Shown one piece after another: positions 7,398 to 16,285 of a DNA stretch of 64,000 nt. Position 1 is the first letter of the stretch; the number at the start of each line of letters is the position of its first letter. Under the pieces are notes generated by a model. It worked only from the letters and a program-made list of their open reading frames with translations. It did no database searches and was not told the DNA's origin. The stretch lies in contig NZ_LNCD01000085.1 of NCBI RefSeq assembly GCF_001542405.1, forward strand, positions 62,001 through 126,000. The letters are read 5' to 3'. This DNA is from Rhizobium altiplani. Lineage in GTDB: Bacteria > Pseudomonadota > Alphaproteobacteria > Rhizobiales > Rhizobiaceae. The position numbers and the translations under genes were made by a program.

Positions 7398-9575
7398 ATG
7401 AATAATCTTCAATTTTCTTCTCGATTCCTTTCCACATCAGCTTTGACGGGCGTGGTGCTCGCCCATCTTCTCGCGCCGGCTGCGGCACAGGATGCCGCGG
7501 GGCAGCAAGACGGAGCGACGGTTCTCGAAGATATCATCGTCAATGGCGGCAGCGGCGGCGTGATCCAGGCTGACGGCTATGTCGGCAAGAGCAGCGCGAC
7601 AGGCACGAAGACCGACACGCCGTTCATCGAGATTCCTCAGTCGATTTCGTCCGTAACCGAGCAGCAGTTGAGGGACCGCAATCCGCAGAGCCTGCTCGAT
7701 ACGGTCGCCTACACACCGGGCACTCGTGTCGGTGCTTACGGCTTCGATCCGCGCTTCGATTCATTCTCGGTGCGCGGCTTCGACGTGACCTATACCGGGA
7801 TCTTCCGCGATAACCTTCGTCAGCCCGGCGCAGGTTCGTCACTCTTCAAGACCGAGCCTTACGGCCTCGAAGGTGTCTCAATCCTGCGTGGACCATCCTC
7901 AGCGCTGTATGGAGCAACGGGCGCCGGGGGTCTCTACAACCTCATCACCAAGCGGCCGACGGAAGACGCTTTTCACGAAGTTCAGCTGCAGTATGGCACC
8001 GACCAGCGCTATCAGACCCAGTTCGACCTCTCGGGTCCCGTCAACAACGAGGACCCCTTCTACTATCGCCTGACGGGCCTCTACCGCGATGCCAACACGG
8101 AACAGGTCAGCGTTCCCGACGACCGCGTCTATATCGCGCCGGCCTTCATGTGGAAACCGGACGAAGATACCAAGCTTACCATTCTTGGGGAGTATTCCCG
8201 AACCAAGACCGGCGGCACGGCGGCCTACTATAACGATCCGGCCGGCAACGTAACCGACATTTTCGCAGGCAATCCGGCCTTCAACGATTCAGTCCAGAAC
8301 CAGGCGCGCATCGGCTATGAATTCGAGCACCGGCTGAACGACGTCTTCGTGTTCCGCCAGAACGCCCGCGCATCGACGCTCAACATCGACGCCGACTGGG
8401 CCTTTGCCTACGCCCCCAACGCGGTCGATCCAAGTCTCCTCGACCGCAGCGCCGGCACGTTCGACGAGCGGCTGACGGCCTTCGTCATCGACAATCAATT
8501 GGAAGCCAAGTTCGAAACGGGGGCGGTCGACCATACGGTGCTTGCGGGCCTGGACTTGACCAAGCTGCGCTGGCGTTCGCTCGATGGTCGTGGCGTGTCG
8601 CCGCCGCTCGACACCAACAATCCGACCGCGGGAGCGCCCGTTGCACCGATCGACTTCGACACGCGCACCATCCAGGATCAATGGCAGGTCGGCACCTACC
8701 TGCAGGACCAAATCCGCTATGACGCATGGATACTCACCGTCGGCGGGCGCTACGACTGGGTTTCCACCGACACCGACAATACCGACCTCAGCACGAACGC
8801 TCTGACCAGCCTCTCGCAAAAGGACAAGGCATTCTCCGGCCGTGTCGGCTTGGGCTACGAGACCGATTTCGGCGTTGTACCTTATGCCAGCTACTCCACC
8901 GCCTTCGCACCCAATGCCGGTATCAACCAGGAGACGGACCAGCCCTTCAAGCCGACGGAAAGCGAGCAGGAAGAGATCGGCGTCAAGTACCTGCTCCCGA
9001 ACAGCAACACGCTGCTGACGGCTGCGCTGTTCAATATCGACCAGAAGAATAGCCTCTACTACGAGGTCGTGAACCTGCCGACAGGACCGGCGAACATTCA
9101 GGTGCAGCGCGGCAAGATTCGCTCCCGTGGCTTGGAACTCGAAGCGAACACGAGCCTCGACAACGGCCTGTCGCTGGTCGCGTCTTATACCTACACCGAT
9201 ACCGAGATCCTGGAAGGAACGACCGGGACCGTTGGCAATTCCGTCTCGTCGGTTCCGAGGCACATGGCTTCGCTCTGGGCGAATTACACATTCCAGGAGA
9301 GCAGCCCGGTCTACGGCCTCGGCATCGGCTTCGGCACCCGTTATCTCGGCAAGAGTTACACCAGCGACGCCAACACGGCGCAGAACGGCTCACGCGTCCT
9401 CTTCGACGCCGCCATCAGCTATGATTTCGCGGCGCTGGACAAGAAATACGACGGCCTGAGCCTGCAGGTGAACGCCACGAACCTCTTCGACCGCCGGGAG
9501 GCCGTCTGCTCGGCGGGCTTCTGCTATCGCGACCAGGGCCGCGCCGTGATCGGCAGCCTGCGCTACACATGGTGA
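7398..9575 (+). CDS. TonB-dependent siderophore receptor
   Basis: A 725-residue outer-membrane receptor. A signal peptide (residues 1-30, ending LAPAAAQ) is followed by a TonB box-like TVLEDIIVN near residue 41. The plug domain follows, with PQSISSVTEQQLRDR and ILRGPSSALYGATGAGGLYN, the motif of ferric-siderophore receptors of the FhuA/FoxA type. The rest is a 22-strand barrel, ending in GSLRYTW with the terminal aromatic residue needed for outer-membrane assembly. It heads a row with a FhuF-type reductase and an iron-siderophore binding protein, so it should import a ferric siderophore, probably hydroxamate type. The precise ligand is not readable. Confidence 0.92.
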   Translation: MNNLQFSSRFLSTSALTGVVLAHLLAPAAAQDAAGQQDGATVLEDIIVNGGSGGVIQADGYVGKSSATGTKTDTPFIEIPQSISSVTEQQLRDRNPQSLLDTVAYTPGTRVGAYGFDPRFDSFSVRGFDVTYTGIFRDNLRQPGAGSSLFKTEPYGLEGVSILRGPSSALYGATGAGGLYNLITKRPTEDAFHEVQLQYGTDQRYQTQFDLSGPVNNEDPFYYRLTGLYRDANTEQVSVPDDRVYIAPAFMWKPDEDTKLTILGEYSRTKTGGTAAYYNDPAGNVTDIFAGNPAFNDSVQNQARIGYEFEHRLNDVFVFRQNARASTLNIDADWAFAYAPNAVDPSLLDRSAGTFDERLTAFVIDNQLEAKFETGAVDHTVLAGLDLTKLRWRSLDGRGVSPPLDTNNPTAGAPVAPIDFDTRTIQDQWQVGTYLQDQIRYDAWILTVGGRYDWVSTDTDNTDLSTNALTSLSQKDKAFSGRVGLGYETDFGVVPYASYSTAFAPNAGINQETDQPFKPTESEQEEIGVKYLLPNSNTLLTAALFNIDQKNSLYYEVVNLPTGPANIQVQRGKIRSRGLELEANTSLDNGLSLVASYTYTDTEILEGTTGTVGNSVSSVPRHMASLWANYTFQESSPVYGLGIGFGTRYLGKSYTSDANTAQNGSRVLFDAAISYDFAALDKKYDGLSLQVNATNLFDRREAVCSAGFCYRDQGRAVIGSLRYTW

Positions 9576-9579
9576 GCTG

Positions 9580-10329
9580 ATGGAGAGCGCACAGCACCAT
9601 GTCGCCGATCGAGGCCAGAGCGCCTCGATTCTCTCGCCGGCTTTCGCCGGCGAGCATGCGTGGTGCAGCGAGAAGATGGTACTCTCAACCGAGCTATCGG
9701 ACGGGGTACCGCTGCCGCGCTTCTTCGGTGACGGCGGGTTCAGGCAGGCGATTGATCGCTATGCCGAGGCATGTGGAGACAGCGACAGGCGCGCCGTCGT
9801 CTCGATGTGGTCGTTATATTACTTCTCCACTCTTTCCATCCCCTACGTGCTGGCGCGCCGCCTCGCCGCGCAGGCGCTGCCGATCGCCTTCGATGAGATG
9901 ACCATCGCATTGCAGGAGAACGGGCTGCCACGGGCGTTCGGCGTTCCACACCGGGGCGGGCATGCCGCGGTCGAGGAGGACGACGGGTTCGGGGCGATAG
10001 GTCCATTGTTGGAGCAACATCTTCCCGAGGCGGTCGCGAAACTCAACGCTTGCGGTATTTCGGCCAAGCTGTGCTGGAACAATGCCGCTGTCTATCTCGA
10101 CTATGCGCTGCGATTGACCCGGCCAGCTGAAGGCCCCGATCTCACGGTGTTCGTGCGTGGCTGCCTGCCGGATGGCGGCGTCAATCCTCTTTGCGGCAGC
10201 GTCCGATATGTCGAGGAGGATGGTGAGCGCGTCGCCCGGCGGAAGATATGCTGCTTGCGCTACATGCTGCCCGGCGTGCCTAGCTGCGGCAAGCCTTGCG
10301 CTCTTCCGAGCCAAAGGAACGTACAATGA
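9580..10329 (+). CDS. fhuF: FhuF-type siderophore-iron reductase
   Basis: A 249-residue protein whose C terminus holds the FhuF [2Fe-2S] cysteine cluster: CC at about 225, ten residues, C, three residues, C (CCLRYMLPGVPSCGKPC). The middle region (LARRLAAQALPIAFDEMTI, SAKLCWNNAAVYLDY) is also typical of FhuF, which reduces ferric siderophores in the cytosol to release Fe(II). The last pair is C-x3-C, whereas the classical E. coli spacing is C-x2-C. It follows the receptor by 4 bases and overlaps the next gene by 4 bases (ATGA). An inner ATG at 9676 is an alternative start. Confidence 0.85.
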   Translation: MESAQHHVADRGQSASILSPAFAGEHAWCSEKMVLSTELSDGVPLPRFFGDGGFRQAIDRYAEACGDSDRRAVVSMWSLYYFSTLSIPYVLARRLAAQALPIAFDEMTIALQENGLPRAFGVPHRGGHAAVEEDDGFGAIGPLLEQHLPEAVAKLNACGISAKLCWNNAAVYLDYALRLTRPAEGPDLTVFVRGCLPDGGVNPLCGSVRYVEEDGERVARRKICCLRYMLPGVPSCGKPCALPSQRNVQ

Positions 10330-11453
10330 CCCTTTCCACGATCACGAGACGTGGCTTTCTCGCCGCCGCGTCCACGACGCTCTGCGCGCCGGCTCTCTTG
10401 AAGGCCGAGACGCGCTGGCCGCTGACCGTGACCGACGCGGTCGGTCGAACGGTGACGATTTCAAGGAAGCCGAAGTCGATCATCCTCGGAACGGGATTCA
10501 ATCTTTTCGCGCTGTCGCTGATCCATCCGGATCCGGTCAGCCTGCTTGCTGGCTGGGCGACCGACATGAAGACGGACAATCCGTTCATCTACGACGCCTT
10601 TCGCAGCAAGTTTCCGGCCCTCGACAAGGTCCCGCTCGTCAGCAATGGGCAGGCGGATGGCATGAACTTTGAGGCCGCACTCTCCTTGGAGGCGGACCTT
10701 GCAATCATGGGCAGGTGGCAGGCCGATGGCGAACAAGGCGAACGTGCCATCGACTATCTCCAATCGATCGGCGTGCCTGTCATCGTCGTCGATTTCAATC
10801 TCGATCCACTGAAGAACACCCCGCGAGACATTCGCCTCCTCGGCCGCGTTCTGGAATGCGATCGGCAAGCGGAAGATTATGCGCAGTTCTTCGAAAAGCG
10901 GGTGCAGCGCATCAAGGCGGAGTCGGCAGGGAGAGGCGAGGATGCGCCGCTGGTGCTGATGGACGCCTTCCCGAGCGCAACACGGGGCAGCTGGGCGATC
11001 GGCCGGACCGGCCTCGGCGAGTTGATCACGCTTGCCGGCGGACGCAACATCGCGGACAAGAACCTACCGCCGCAGGGCGGGCCGGTGACGGCTGAATACA
11101 TCATCGCGGCGGAGCCGGACGTCTATATCGCCACAGGCTCGCCGGGTGGCGTCTACACCGTCTTCTCGATTGGCCCTGGCGTCGATCCCGCAGAAGCCCG
11201 TCGGTCTCTCCAGGAAACCGTTAAGGCACCCGCCCTTGCCCCACTGAAGGCTGTGCGCGATGGAAATGTGCATGGCATGTGGAACTTCTTCAACGCCGTG
11301 CCGCTGAATGTGCTGGCGGCGGAAGCCGTGGCATCCTGGGTAAGGCCTGACCTGTTCGGCGATCTCGATCCGGCGGGCAGCCTCGCCGAAATCAACGAGC
11401 GTTTCGCTGCGGTCCCGTTCGAGGGGGCATACTGGACTAGCTTGGCGGGCTAA
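10326..11453 (+). CDS. Iron-siderophore ABC transporter substrate-binding protein
   Basis: A 375-residue periplasmic protein of the FepB/FhuD helical-backbone class. It begins with a Tat-type signal (TRRGFLAAAS at residues 7-16). Binding-domain motifs include TVTDAVGRTVTISRKPKSII near residue 33, a lobe with ALSLEADLAIM, and LGELITLAGGRNIADKNLP in the C-terminal lobe. The start overlaps the fhuF stop as ATGA. No permease or ATPase gene follows: the next gene is convergent and overlaps by 4 bases. The membrane part of the importer must therefore be encoded elsewhere. Confidence 0.88.
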   Translation: MTLSTITRRGFLAAASTTLCAPALLKAETRWPLTVTDAVGRTVTISRKPKSIILGTGFNLFALSLIHPDPVSLLAGWATDMKTDNPFIYDAFRSKFPALDKVPLVSNGQADGMNFEAALSLEADLAIMGRWQADGEQGERAIDYLQSIGVPVIVVDFNLDPLKNTPRDIRLLGRVLECDRQAEDYAQFFEKRVQRIKAESAGRGEDAPLVLMDAFPSATRGSWAIGRTGLGELITLAGGRNIADKNLPPQGGPVTAEYIIAAEPDVYIATGSPGGVYTVFSIGPGVDPAEARRSLQETVKAPALAPLKAVRDGNVHGMWNFFNAVPLNVLAAEAVASWVRPDLFGDLDPAGSLAEINERFAAVPFEGAYWTSLAG

Positions 11454-12529
11454 CGTCCAGGCGCACCGGTCTTGAAAAGACTGCCCGTCGGCGTGTTGAG
11501 GAACATCTCCAGCGGAATGTATTCCTGATGCAGGAAGCCGGTGGACGGCAGCAGATCCTCGCGCACCATTTCGATCACGGCAACCACCGAGGCCGATGTC
11601 GTCCAGGCAATCGCCGTCCGGCGAGCGCCTGCTATCTCTATCGGATAGTAGGCGCGCACAAACTCCTTGCGGCGCAGGTTGCCGTTCTCCGTGCCCTCCG
11701 CTGCCACGTGGACATACACAACATCATCCTCGACCGGCGGCTTGGCGTTGGTGAGGATTTCACCGGCAAGCTTGCGCCTGTCGCGCATCAGGAGTTCGTG
11801 AAAGAAGAAGTTCATCAGATCCATGTGTCCGGGATAGCGCATCGTCTTGTAGTCGAGGTTCTCGACCTTGCCGAGCATGGTGTCACACATGGTGCCGAGG
11901 CCGCCTGATGTCGTGAAGGCCTCCAGCTTCACACCCTCGACATAGATCGTCTCGTGCCATTCCATCGGCGAGACGAGCTTGCGAATGCCCCCCTCGATCA
12001 CTTCGCAGTCGTTCAAATACTCATTGACCACGCCTTCGGGCGACCAGTTGAAGGCGTAGCCGAGGAGACCGGTCGGATGCTGCGGCAGGGCGCCGACGCG
12101 CATGCGAATGGAACGGCATTTGTCGAATCCATCCGCAAGGCTCGATCCGACAATACCGACGAAGCCGGGGGCGAGGCCACATTGCGGCGCCATCAGCCCG
12201 CGCGCGTTCTTGGATAGTTCGATGATGAAATTTGTGGTCGGCACGTCTTCCGTGAGGTCGAAATAATGGATCCCGGCAAGATGGGCAGCGCGCGCCAGGC
12301 CGATGTTGAGGTGATAGGGCAGGCAGGAAAGTACGGCCTCGACACTCGACAGCAGTTCGCCGATGGTGGTGGGGTCGGAAACGTCCCCACTCATGCACTG
12401 GAACGGAAGGCTCTCTGTCGGCGCCTGAATATCGATGCCGAGAACGTCGAAGCCCCCCTCGTGCAGGAGCGTCGCGGCCAACCGCCCGATCTTGCCCAGC
12501 CCGAGAACGGCAATCCTGTCGAAACTCAT
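11450..12529 (-). CDS. Saccharopine dehydrogenase-family oxidoreductase
   Basis: A 359-residue protein with an N-terminal Rossmann fold (RIAVLGLGKIGRLAATLLHE, GxGxxG) and the saccharopine dehydrogenase-like C-terminal domain (CGLAPGFVGIVGSSLA; TTSGGLGTMCDTMLGKVENL). Such enzymes act on lysine, saccharopine or related amino acids with NAD(P). A lysine 6-dehydrogenase-like role is possible, but the substrate cannot be assigned. The ATG at 12529 is preceded by GGGAGGGAG at good spacing. It ends over the stop of the convergent binding-protein gene. Confidence 0.8.
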   Translation of the reverse strand: MSFDRIAVLGLGKIGRLAATLLHEGGFDVLGIDIQAPTESLPFQCMSGDVSDPTTIGELLSSVEAVLSCLPYHLNIGLARAAHLAGIHYFDLTEDVPTTNFIIELSKNARGLMAPQCGLAPGFVGIVGSSLADGFDKCRSIRMRVGALPQHPTGLLGYAFNWSPEGVVNEYLNDCEVIEGGIRKLVSPMEWHETIYVEGVKLEAFTTSGGLGTMCDTMLGKVENLDYKTMRYPGHMDLMNFFFHELLMRDRRKLAGEILTNAKPPVEDDVVYVHVAAEGTENGNLRRKEFVRAYYPIEIAGARRTAIAWTTSASVVAVIEMVREDLLPSTGFLHQEYIPLEMFLNTPTGSLFKTGAPGR

Positions 12530-12595
12530 CAACTCCCTCCCCTTTTGCGCACGCGGCACACGCCCCTCACAGCCAGCGTACAGAAGATTGTGCGC

Positions 12596-12628
12596 AAAAG
12601 AAAACGGCCGGAGCAATGCCCCGGCCGT
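12596..12628 (-). terminator. Intrinsic terminator after dnaA
   Basis: ACGGCCGG (12604-12611) pairs with CCGGCCGT (12621-12628) across a 9-base loop. On the minus strand the stem is followed by TTTTCTTTT. It lies 22 bases past the dnaA stop codon. Confidence 0.8.
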
Positions 12629-12650
12629 CAAAGCACAGAAGGTTTCCCGA

Positions 12651-14201
12651 CTATTCGTTGATCAGGCGCTTCAGCAACTCGATCTCATGCGAGAGCTTCG
12701 TATCCTCAGCAATCAACTCCTCGATCTTGCGAACGGCATGCAACACGGTCGTATGATCGCGACCGCCGAAGCGACGGCCGATTTCCGGGAAGGACCGCGG
12801 CGTCAGCGTCTTCGACAGATACATGGCGATCTGGCGCGGCTTGACGATGACACGGGTGCGGCGGTTCGAGACCAGCTCCTGGCGCGACACGTTGTAGTGC
12901 CGTGCGACGATGCGCTGGATATCCTCGATGCGGACGCGACGCGGCTCACCCGAACCAACAAGGTGGGCAAGAAGCTCGTCCACGCGCTCTACCGTCAGGT
13001 TCGGCTCGAAGGAGCGACGGAAGAGCAGCTGGTTGAAGGCGCCTTCCAGTTCGCGGCCGCTCGCAGTGATGTTGCGGGCAACATGGTTGAGCAGTTCCGC
13101 CGGGATTTCCAGAGACGGATCCTCGACGCGAGCTACGGCGAGGCGACGCTTCAGGATTTCGAGGCGCATTTCGTAGTCCGGCGCATCGAGCTCGATGGCA
13201 ACGCCGCCCTGCAAACGCGAGCGGACACGTGGATCGAGCGATTCCAACTCCCAGGGAGCGCGGTCGGCAGCGACCACGACCTGCTTGGCGCTGTCGAGCA
13301 GCATGTTCAGCAGGTGGCAGAACTCGTGCTGGATCATCTTGCCCTGCAGGAACTGCATGTCGTCGATGATCAGAAGGTCGATGTTGCGCAGCGAGTCTTT
13401 GAGCGTCAGAGCATCATTGTCGCGGATCGCGGTTGCGAAACGCCACATGAAATACTCTGCCGTCAGATAGACGACGCGCAGTGCGCGCGGGTTCTGAACC
13501 GCGGCATTGGCGATCGCCTGCAGAAGATGCGACTTGCCGAGGCCGACGCTGGAATGGACGAACAGCGGATTGAAACGGACAGCGCCCTGTCCGGCTTCCG
13601 CAATCGTCTTGGCGGCGGCAAGTGCCACGCGGTTCGAGCTGCCTTCGACGAAGGTGTCGAAGGTGAAGCGGGAATCCAGAGGCGAGCCGAAGAGCGGCTG
13701 GCCGGAGGTGGCCGGACGGGCTGCGGCAGCGGACGAAACCGCCTGCTGCGCAATCTGGCCGGCATGCTGCGCCACAGGGCGGCGCGTCTGCGCAGCGGCA
13801 ACAGGCTCCGGGGAAACCGGCTCTTCAGCCGGCTTACCAACGCCACGCGTTGCCGTGCGAACAAGAATTTCGACTTTCAGGATTTCAGAGTCTTCGGCCC
13901 GGAACAGGCTGGTGATCAGCTCAAGATACCGATTGTTGATCCAGGACTTCAGGAAAGTTGTCGGCACCGTCAGGCGCACGACGCTCTTTGAAACCGAATG
14001 CAATTTCAGCCGTGCAAACCAGCTTGCATAAACATCCGGACCGACCTGCGCCTTCAGACGGGCGCTGACACGCTCGAAAAGTACACCATGCTTCATGTCT
14101 CCCTTTTCCCCTGCCGCCTCGGCGCAAATAGAGCCAAACGCCTGCGGTTCATTGTCCCCACTCTCCAGGACATCCGCCGTCATTGTATTCATCTGCATCA
14201 T
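12651..14201 (-). CDS. dnaA: Chromosomal replication initiator DnaA
   Basis: About 516 residues. Domain I starts near MKHGVLFERVSARLKAQVG; a Pro/Ala/Gln-rich linker follows. The AAA+ domain starts near PLDSRFTFDTFVEGSSNRVA, with Walker A VGLGKSHLLQAIANA and Walker B LLIIDDMQFLQG. The C-terminal DNA-binding domain has the signature RFGGRDHTTVLHAVRKIEEL and ends at KRLINE. It binds DnaA boxes and opens oriC. The start is placed at the ATG at 14201 (or the adjacent one at 14198), which follows GGAAGG on the minus strand; the frame remains open further upstream without conserved residues. The P-loop has Ser in place of the usual Thr. The upstream region is unusually long and rich in GANTC sites. 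Confidence 0.96.
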   Translation of the reverse strand: MMQMNTMTADVLESGDNEPQAFGSICAEAAGEKGDMKHGVLFERVSARLKAQVGPDVYASWFARLKLHSVSKSVVRLTVPTTFLKSWINNRYLELITSLFRAEDSEILKVEILVRTATRGVGKPAEEPVSPEPVAAAQTRRPVAQHAGQIAQQAVSSAAAARPATSGQPLFGSPLDSRFTFDTFVEGSSNRVALAAAKTIAEAGQGAVRFNPLFVHSSVGLGKSHLLQAIANAAVQNPRALRVVYLTAEYFMWRFATAIRDNDALTLKDSLRNIDLLIIDDMQFLQGKMIQHEFCHLLNMLLDSAKQVVVAADRAPWELESLDPRVRSRLQGGVAIELDAPDYEMRLEILKRRLAVARVEDPSLEIPAELLNHVARNITASGRELEGAFNQLLFRRSFEPNLTVERVDELLAHLVGSGEPRRVRIEDIQRIVARHYNVSRQELVSNRRTRVIVKPRQIAMYLSKTLTPRSFPEIGRRFGGRDHTTVLHAVRKIEELIAEDTKLSHEIELLKRLINE

Positions 14202-14976
14202 GCCGCCTTCCATTCGTCGGCCGACTTTGTTTCGTCGCCCGATTATTTCCCCGCTATGGCTAGAAAGTGGCACCCTCATGAGCCACTCGCCTGCCGGTTC
14301 ACTCAAATACTGCCCCACTCGCAAGATGCTCCCGGGAAAGTGCGCGCCGCATCATGCGGTTCGACTGCGTTCCCTCGGACTGGATGCCGTTCCTCGTAAC
14401 ACCGGCTTCCAATCGTCCTGCCACGACTTCTCTTCCCATTCGGCTTCACGCAACGCGTGCAACCAACACACAAAACATCACCGTTCCGCGACAGCCACAT
14501 CGCGGTCAAAAATGCCTAACTGCGTGAAAAACCGAAGACTTTGACTCTCCGTAACAAGTGGCACAGGATCATCGCCCTGCCGACGTGGCAGTTTCAGACC
14601 AAGCCTTTACAGGTGATGTCTGGACCCCTTGTTGATCGGCATTTAGGCAGGATCGAATGCGGGAATCAACGATGAATTTTACGCAAAATTAAGAGCGGGC
14701 CGTTGACTCCGGCTGCAGTTTTTGAGCGTCACATTGATGTCAAAAAAGAATCGCTTTTGAATCAAGGGGATTCCGATTCTGGGCATTTTTGACACGCATA
14801 AAAAGAAAAAAATAAAAAAGCTTCTTGACTCTGCTCAGACCGCAGATTGTAGGGCCCGAGTCGAGCACACCTGAAGTATCCTACAACAAGTATTTGTTTT
14901 AATTGCATTTTTCATGTCACACGCTCGACATGAAATCGTCGCCGAATTAACCATACGGAAGCTAGTCGGCGGAATC
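14202..14976. promoter_or_regulatory. Long dnaA upstream region with ten GANTC (CcrM) sites
   Basis: This 775-base stretch between the rpsT terminator and dnaA holds no gene I can support. It contains ten GANTC motifs, at 14543, 14663, 14705, 14748, 14759, 14769, 14775, 14827, 14858 and 14972. Four of them lie within 14748-14779. About 1.7 would be expected by chance between 14543 and 14976. A possible minus-strand -35 (TTGACA, 14743-14738) lies among them. CcrM methylation is known to act on dnaA transcription in Caulobacter. No TTATCCACA box or CtrA-type TTAA-N7-TTAA repeat was found here, so it does not look like oriC. Confidence 0.6.
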
Positions 14977-15003
14977 GAAAAAGCCCGACAAAGTTGCCGG
15001 GCT
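14977..15003 (-). terminator. Intrinsic terminator of rpsT
   Basis: On the minus strand AGCCCG (15003-14998) pairs with CGGGCT (14987-14982) across a 10-base loop and is followed at once by TTTTT. It lies about 30 bases after the rpsT stop and separates rpsT from dnaA transcription. Confidence 0.82.
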
Positions 15004-15033
15004 AATCATAATGCTGCGTTTATTAACGAAAGA

Positions 15034-15312
15034 TTATGCGGTCGCAGAAACCGACAGAGCCTTCACACGAGCTGCGAGGCGCGAAACCTTGCGGGAAGCC
15101 GTGTTGGCGTGCACAACGCCCTTGCTTGCGGCGCGAGCCAGTTCCGGCTGCGCAGCCAGGAAAGCTTCCTTAGCCTTGGCAGCATCACCAGATGCGATTG
15201 CCTCTTCGACCTTGCGAACGAAAGTACGAACGCGCGAGCGACGAGCCTTATTGACGTCGGTACGGCGGGCGATCTTGCGGGTCGCTTTTTTCGCCGAAGT
15301 TGTATTGGCCAT
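15034..15312 (-). CDS. rpsT: 30S ribosomal protein S20
   Basis: A 92-residue basic protein: MANTTSAKKATRKIARRT at the N terminus and RRSRVRTFVRKVEEAIASGD in the middle, the standard S20 sequence. It binds 16S rRNA early in 30S assembly. The ATG at 15312 matches the conserved family start; the frame upstream is open but not conserved. It has its own terminator and sits just upstream of dnaA, the usual rhizobial arrangement. The 185 bases between it and the enoyl-CoA hydratase gene probably contain its promoter, but I cannot point to clear boxes. Confidence 0.96.
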   Translation of the reverse strand: MANTTSAKKATRKIARRTDVNKARRSRVRTFVRKVEEAIASGDAAKAKEAFLAAQPELARAASKGVVHANTASRKVSRLAARVKALSVSATA

Positions 15313-15497
15313 GGATGCCTCTCTAAGAATTCGAACAAACTCCGTCATCACCGCGGGCCTTGCGGCCACTTCATACAGCAATGCGGGAGCATAATCGGAA
15401 AACCGGAGTGGCTTCCCGAACCGTGGGCGGGCATATAACCCTAAAGCCGACCCACGTCAACGCGCATTTTCAAGGAAACGCCGCCTTTCTCCAAGGC

Positions 15498-16271
15498 TCA
15501 GCGGTTCTTGAAGGCAGGCTTACGCTTTTCGATGAAGGCCGTCATCCCCTCTTTCTGGTCTTCAGTGGAAAACAGGCTATGGAAAAGCCGGCGCTCGAAG
15601 CGCAGACCTTCGTCCAGGGTCGTCTCCAAGGCGCGGTTGACCGCCTCCTTCGCCATCAGAACGGAAGGATGCGATAGCGAGGCAATCTTGGCGGCCGCCT
15701 CCAGCGCCTCATCCAACAGGCGCTCGGCCGCCACCACACGCGAAACGAGTCCTGCGCGCTCCGCTTCGGCGGCATCCATCATCCGGCCGGTGAGGATCAG
15801 ATCCATGGCCTTATATCTGCCGACGGCGCGCGTCAGCCGCTGAGAGCCGCCCATGCCGGGGATGACGCCGAGGGTGATCTCGGGTTGGCCGAACTTGGCA
15901 GTCTCCGAGGCGATGATGATGTCACACATCATTGCAAGCTCGCAGCCCCCGCCAAGCGCAAAGCCGCTGACCGCTGCGATGACAGGCTTGCGCACCTTGG
16001 CAACGTCGTCCCAGCCGCTCATCAGATCGCGGCTATAGACATCGACATAGCCGAGAGGCTGCATTTCCTTGATGTCGGCGCCGGCGGCGAATGCGCGCTC
16101 GGAGCCAGTCAAAACGATCGCACCAATAGCGTCGTCGGCCTGGAAGGCTTCATGAACCTGTAGAAGCTCCCTCAGCACTGTCGAATTCAGCGCGTTCAGC
16201 GCCTGCGGGCGATTCAATGTGATGAGCCCTACCGCTCCGTGGGTTTCGACGATCAGCGTTTCATAGGCCAT
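15498..16271 (-). CDS. Enoyl-CoA hydratase
   Basis: A 257-residue crotonase-fold enzyme. The oxyanion-hole segments are FAAGADIKEM (near residue 65) and GFALGGGCELAMMCD (near residue 105), with the catalytic Glu pair region at GQPEITLGVIPGMGG. It hydrates trans-2-enoyl-CoA in beta-oxidation. The ATG at 16271 is preceded by GGAGG at ideal spacing, so I prefer it to a TTG two codons earlier. It lies between mutM and rpsT on the same strand, 14 bases from the mutM stop, and is likely cotranscribed with mutM. Confidence 0.92.
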   Translation of the reverse strand: MAYETLIVETHGAVGLITLNRPQALNALNSTVLRELLQVHEAFQADDAIGAIVLTGSERAFAAGADIKEMQPLGYVDVYSRDLMSGWDDVAKVRKPVIAAVSGFALGGGCELAMMCDIIIASETAKFGQPEITLGVIPGMGGSQRLTRAVGRYKAMDLILTGRMMDAAEAERAGLVSRVVAAERLLDEALEAAAKIASLSHPSVLMAKEAVNRALETTLDEGLRFERRLFHSLFSTEDQKEGMTAFIEKRKPAFKNR

Positions 16272-16285
16272 GGACAATCCTCCCG

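Noticed and set aside
14202..15033. Possible chromosomal replication origin next to dnaA
   Set aside because: No cluster of TTATCCACA-like boxes, no AT-rich repeat array; in rhizobia the origin is usually elsewhere (near hemE-type genes). The GANTC cluster fits promoter control better.
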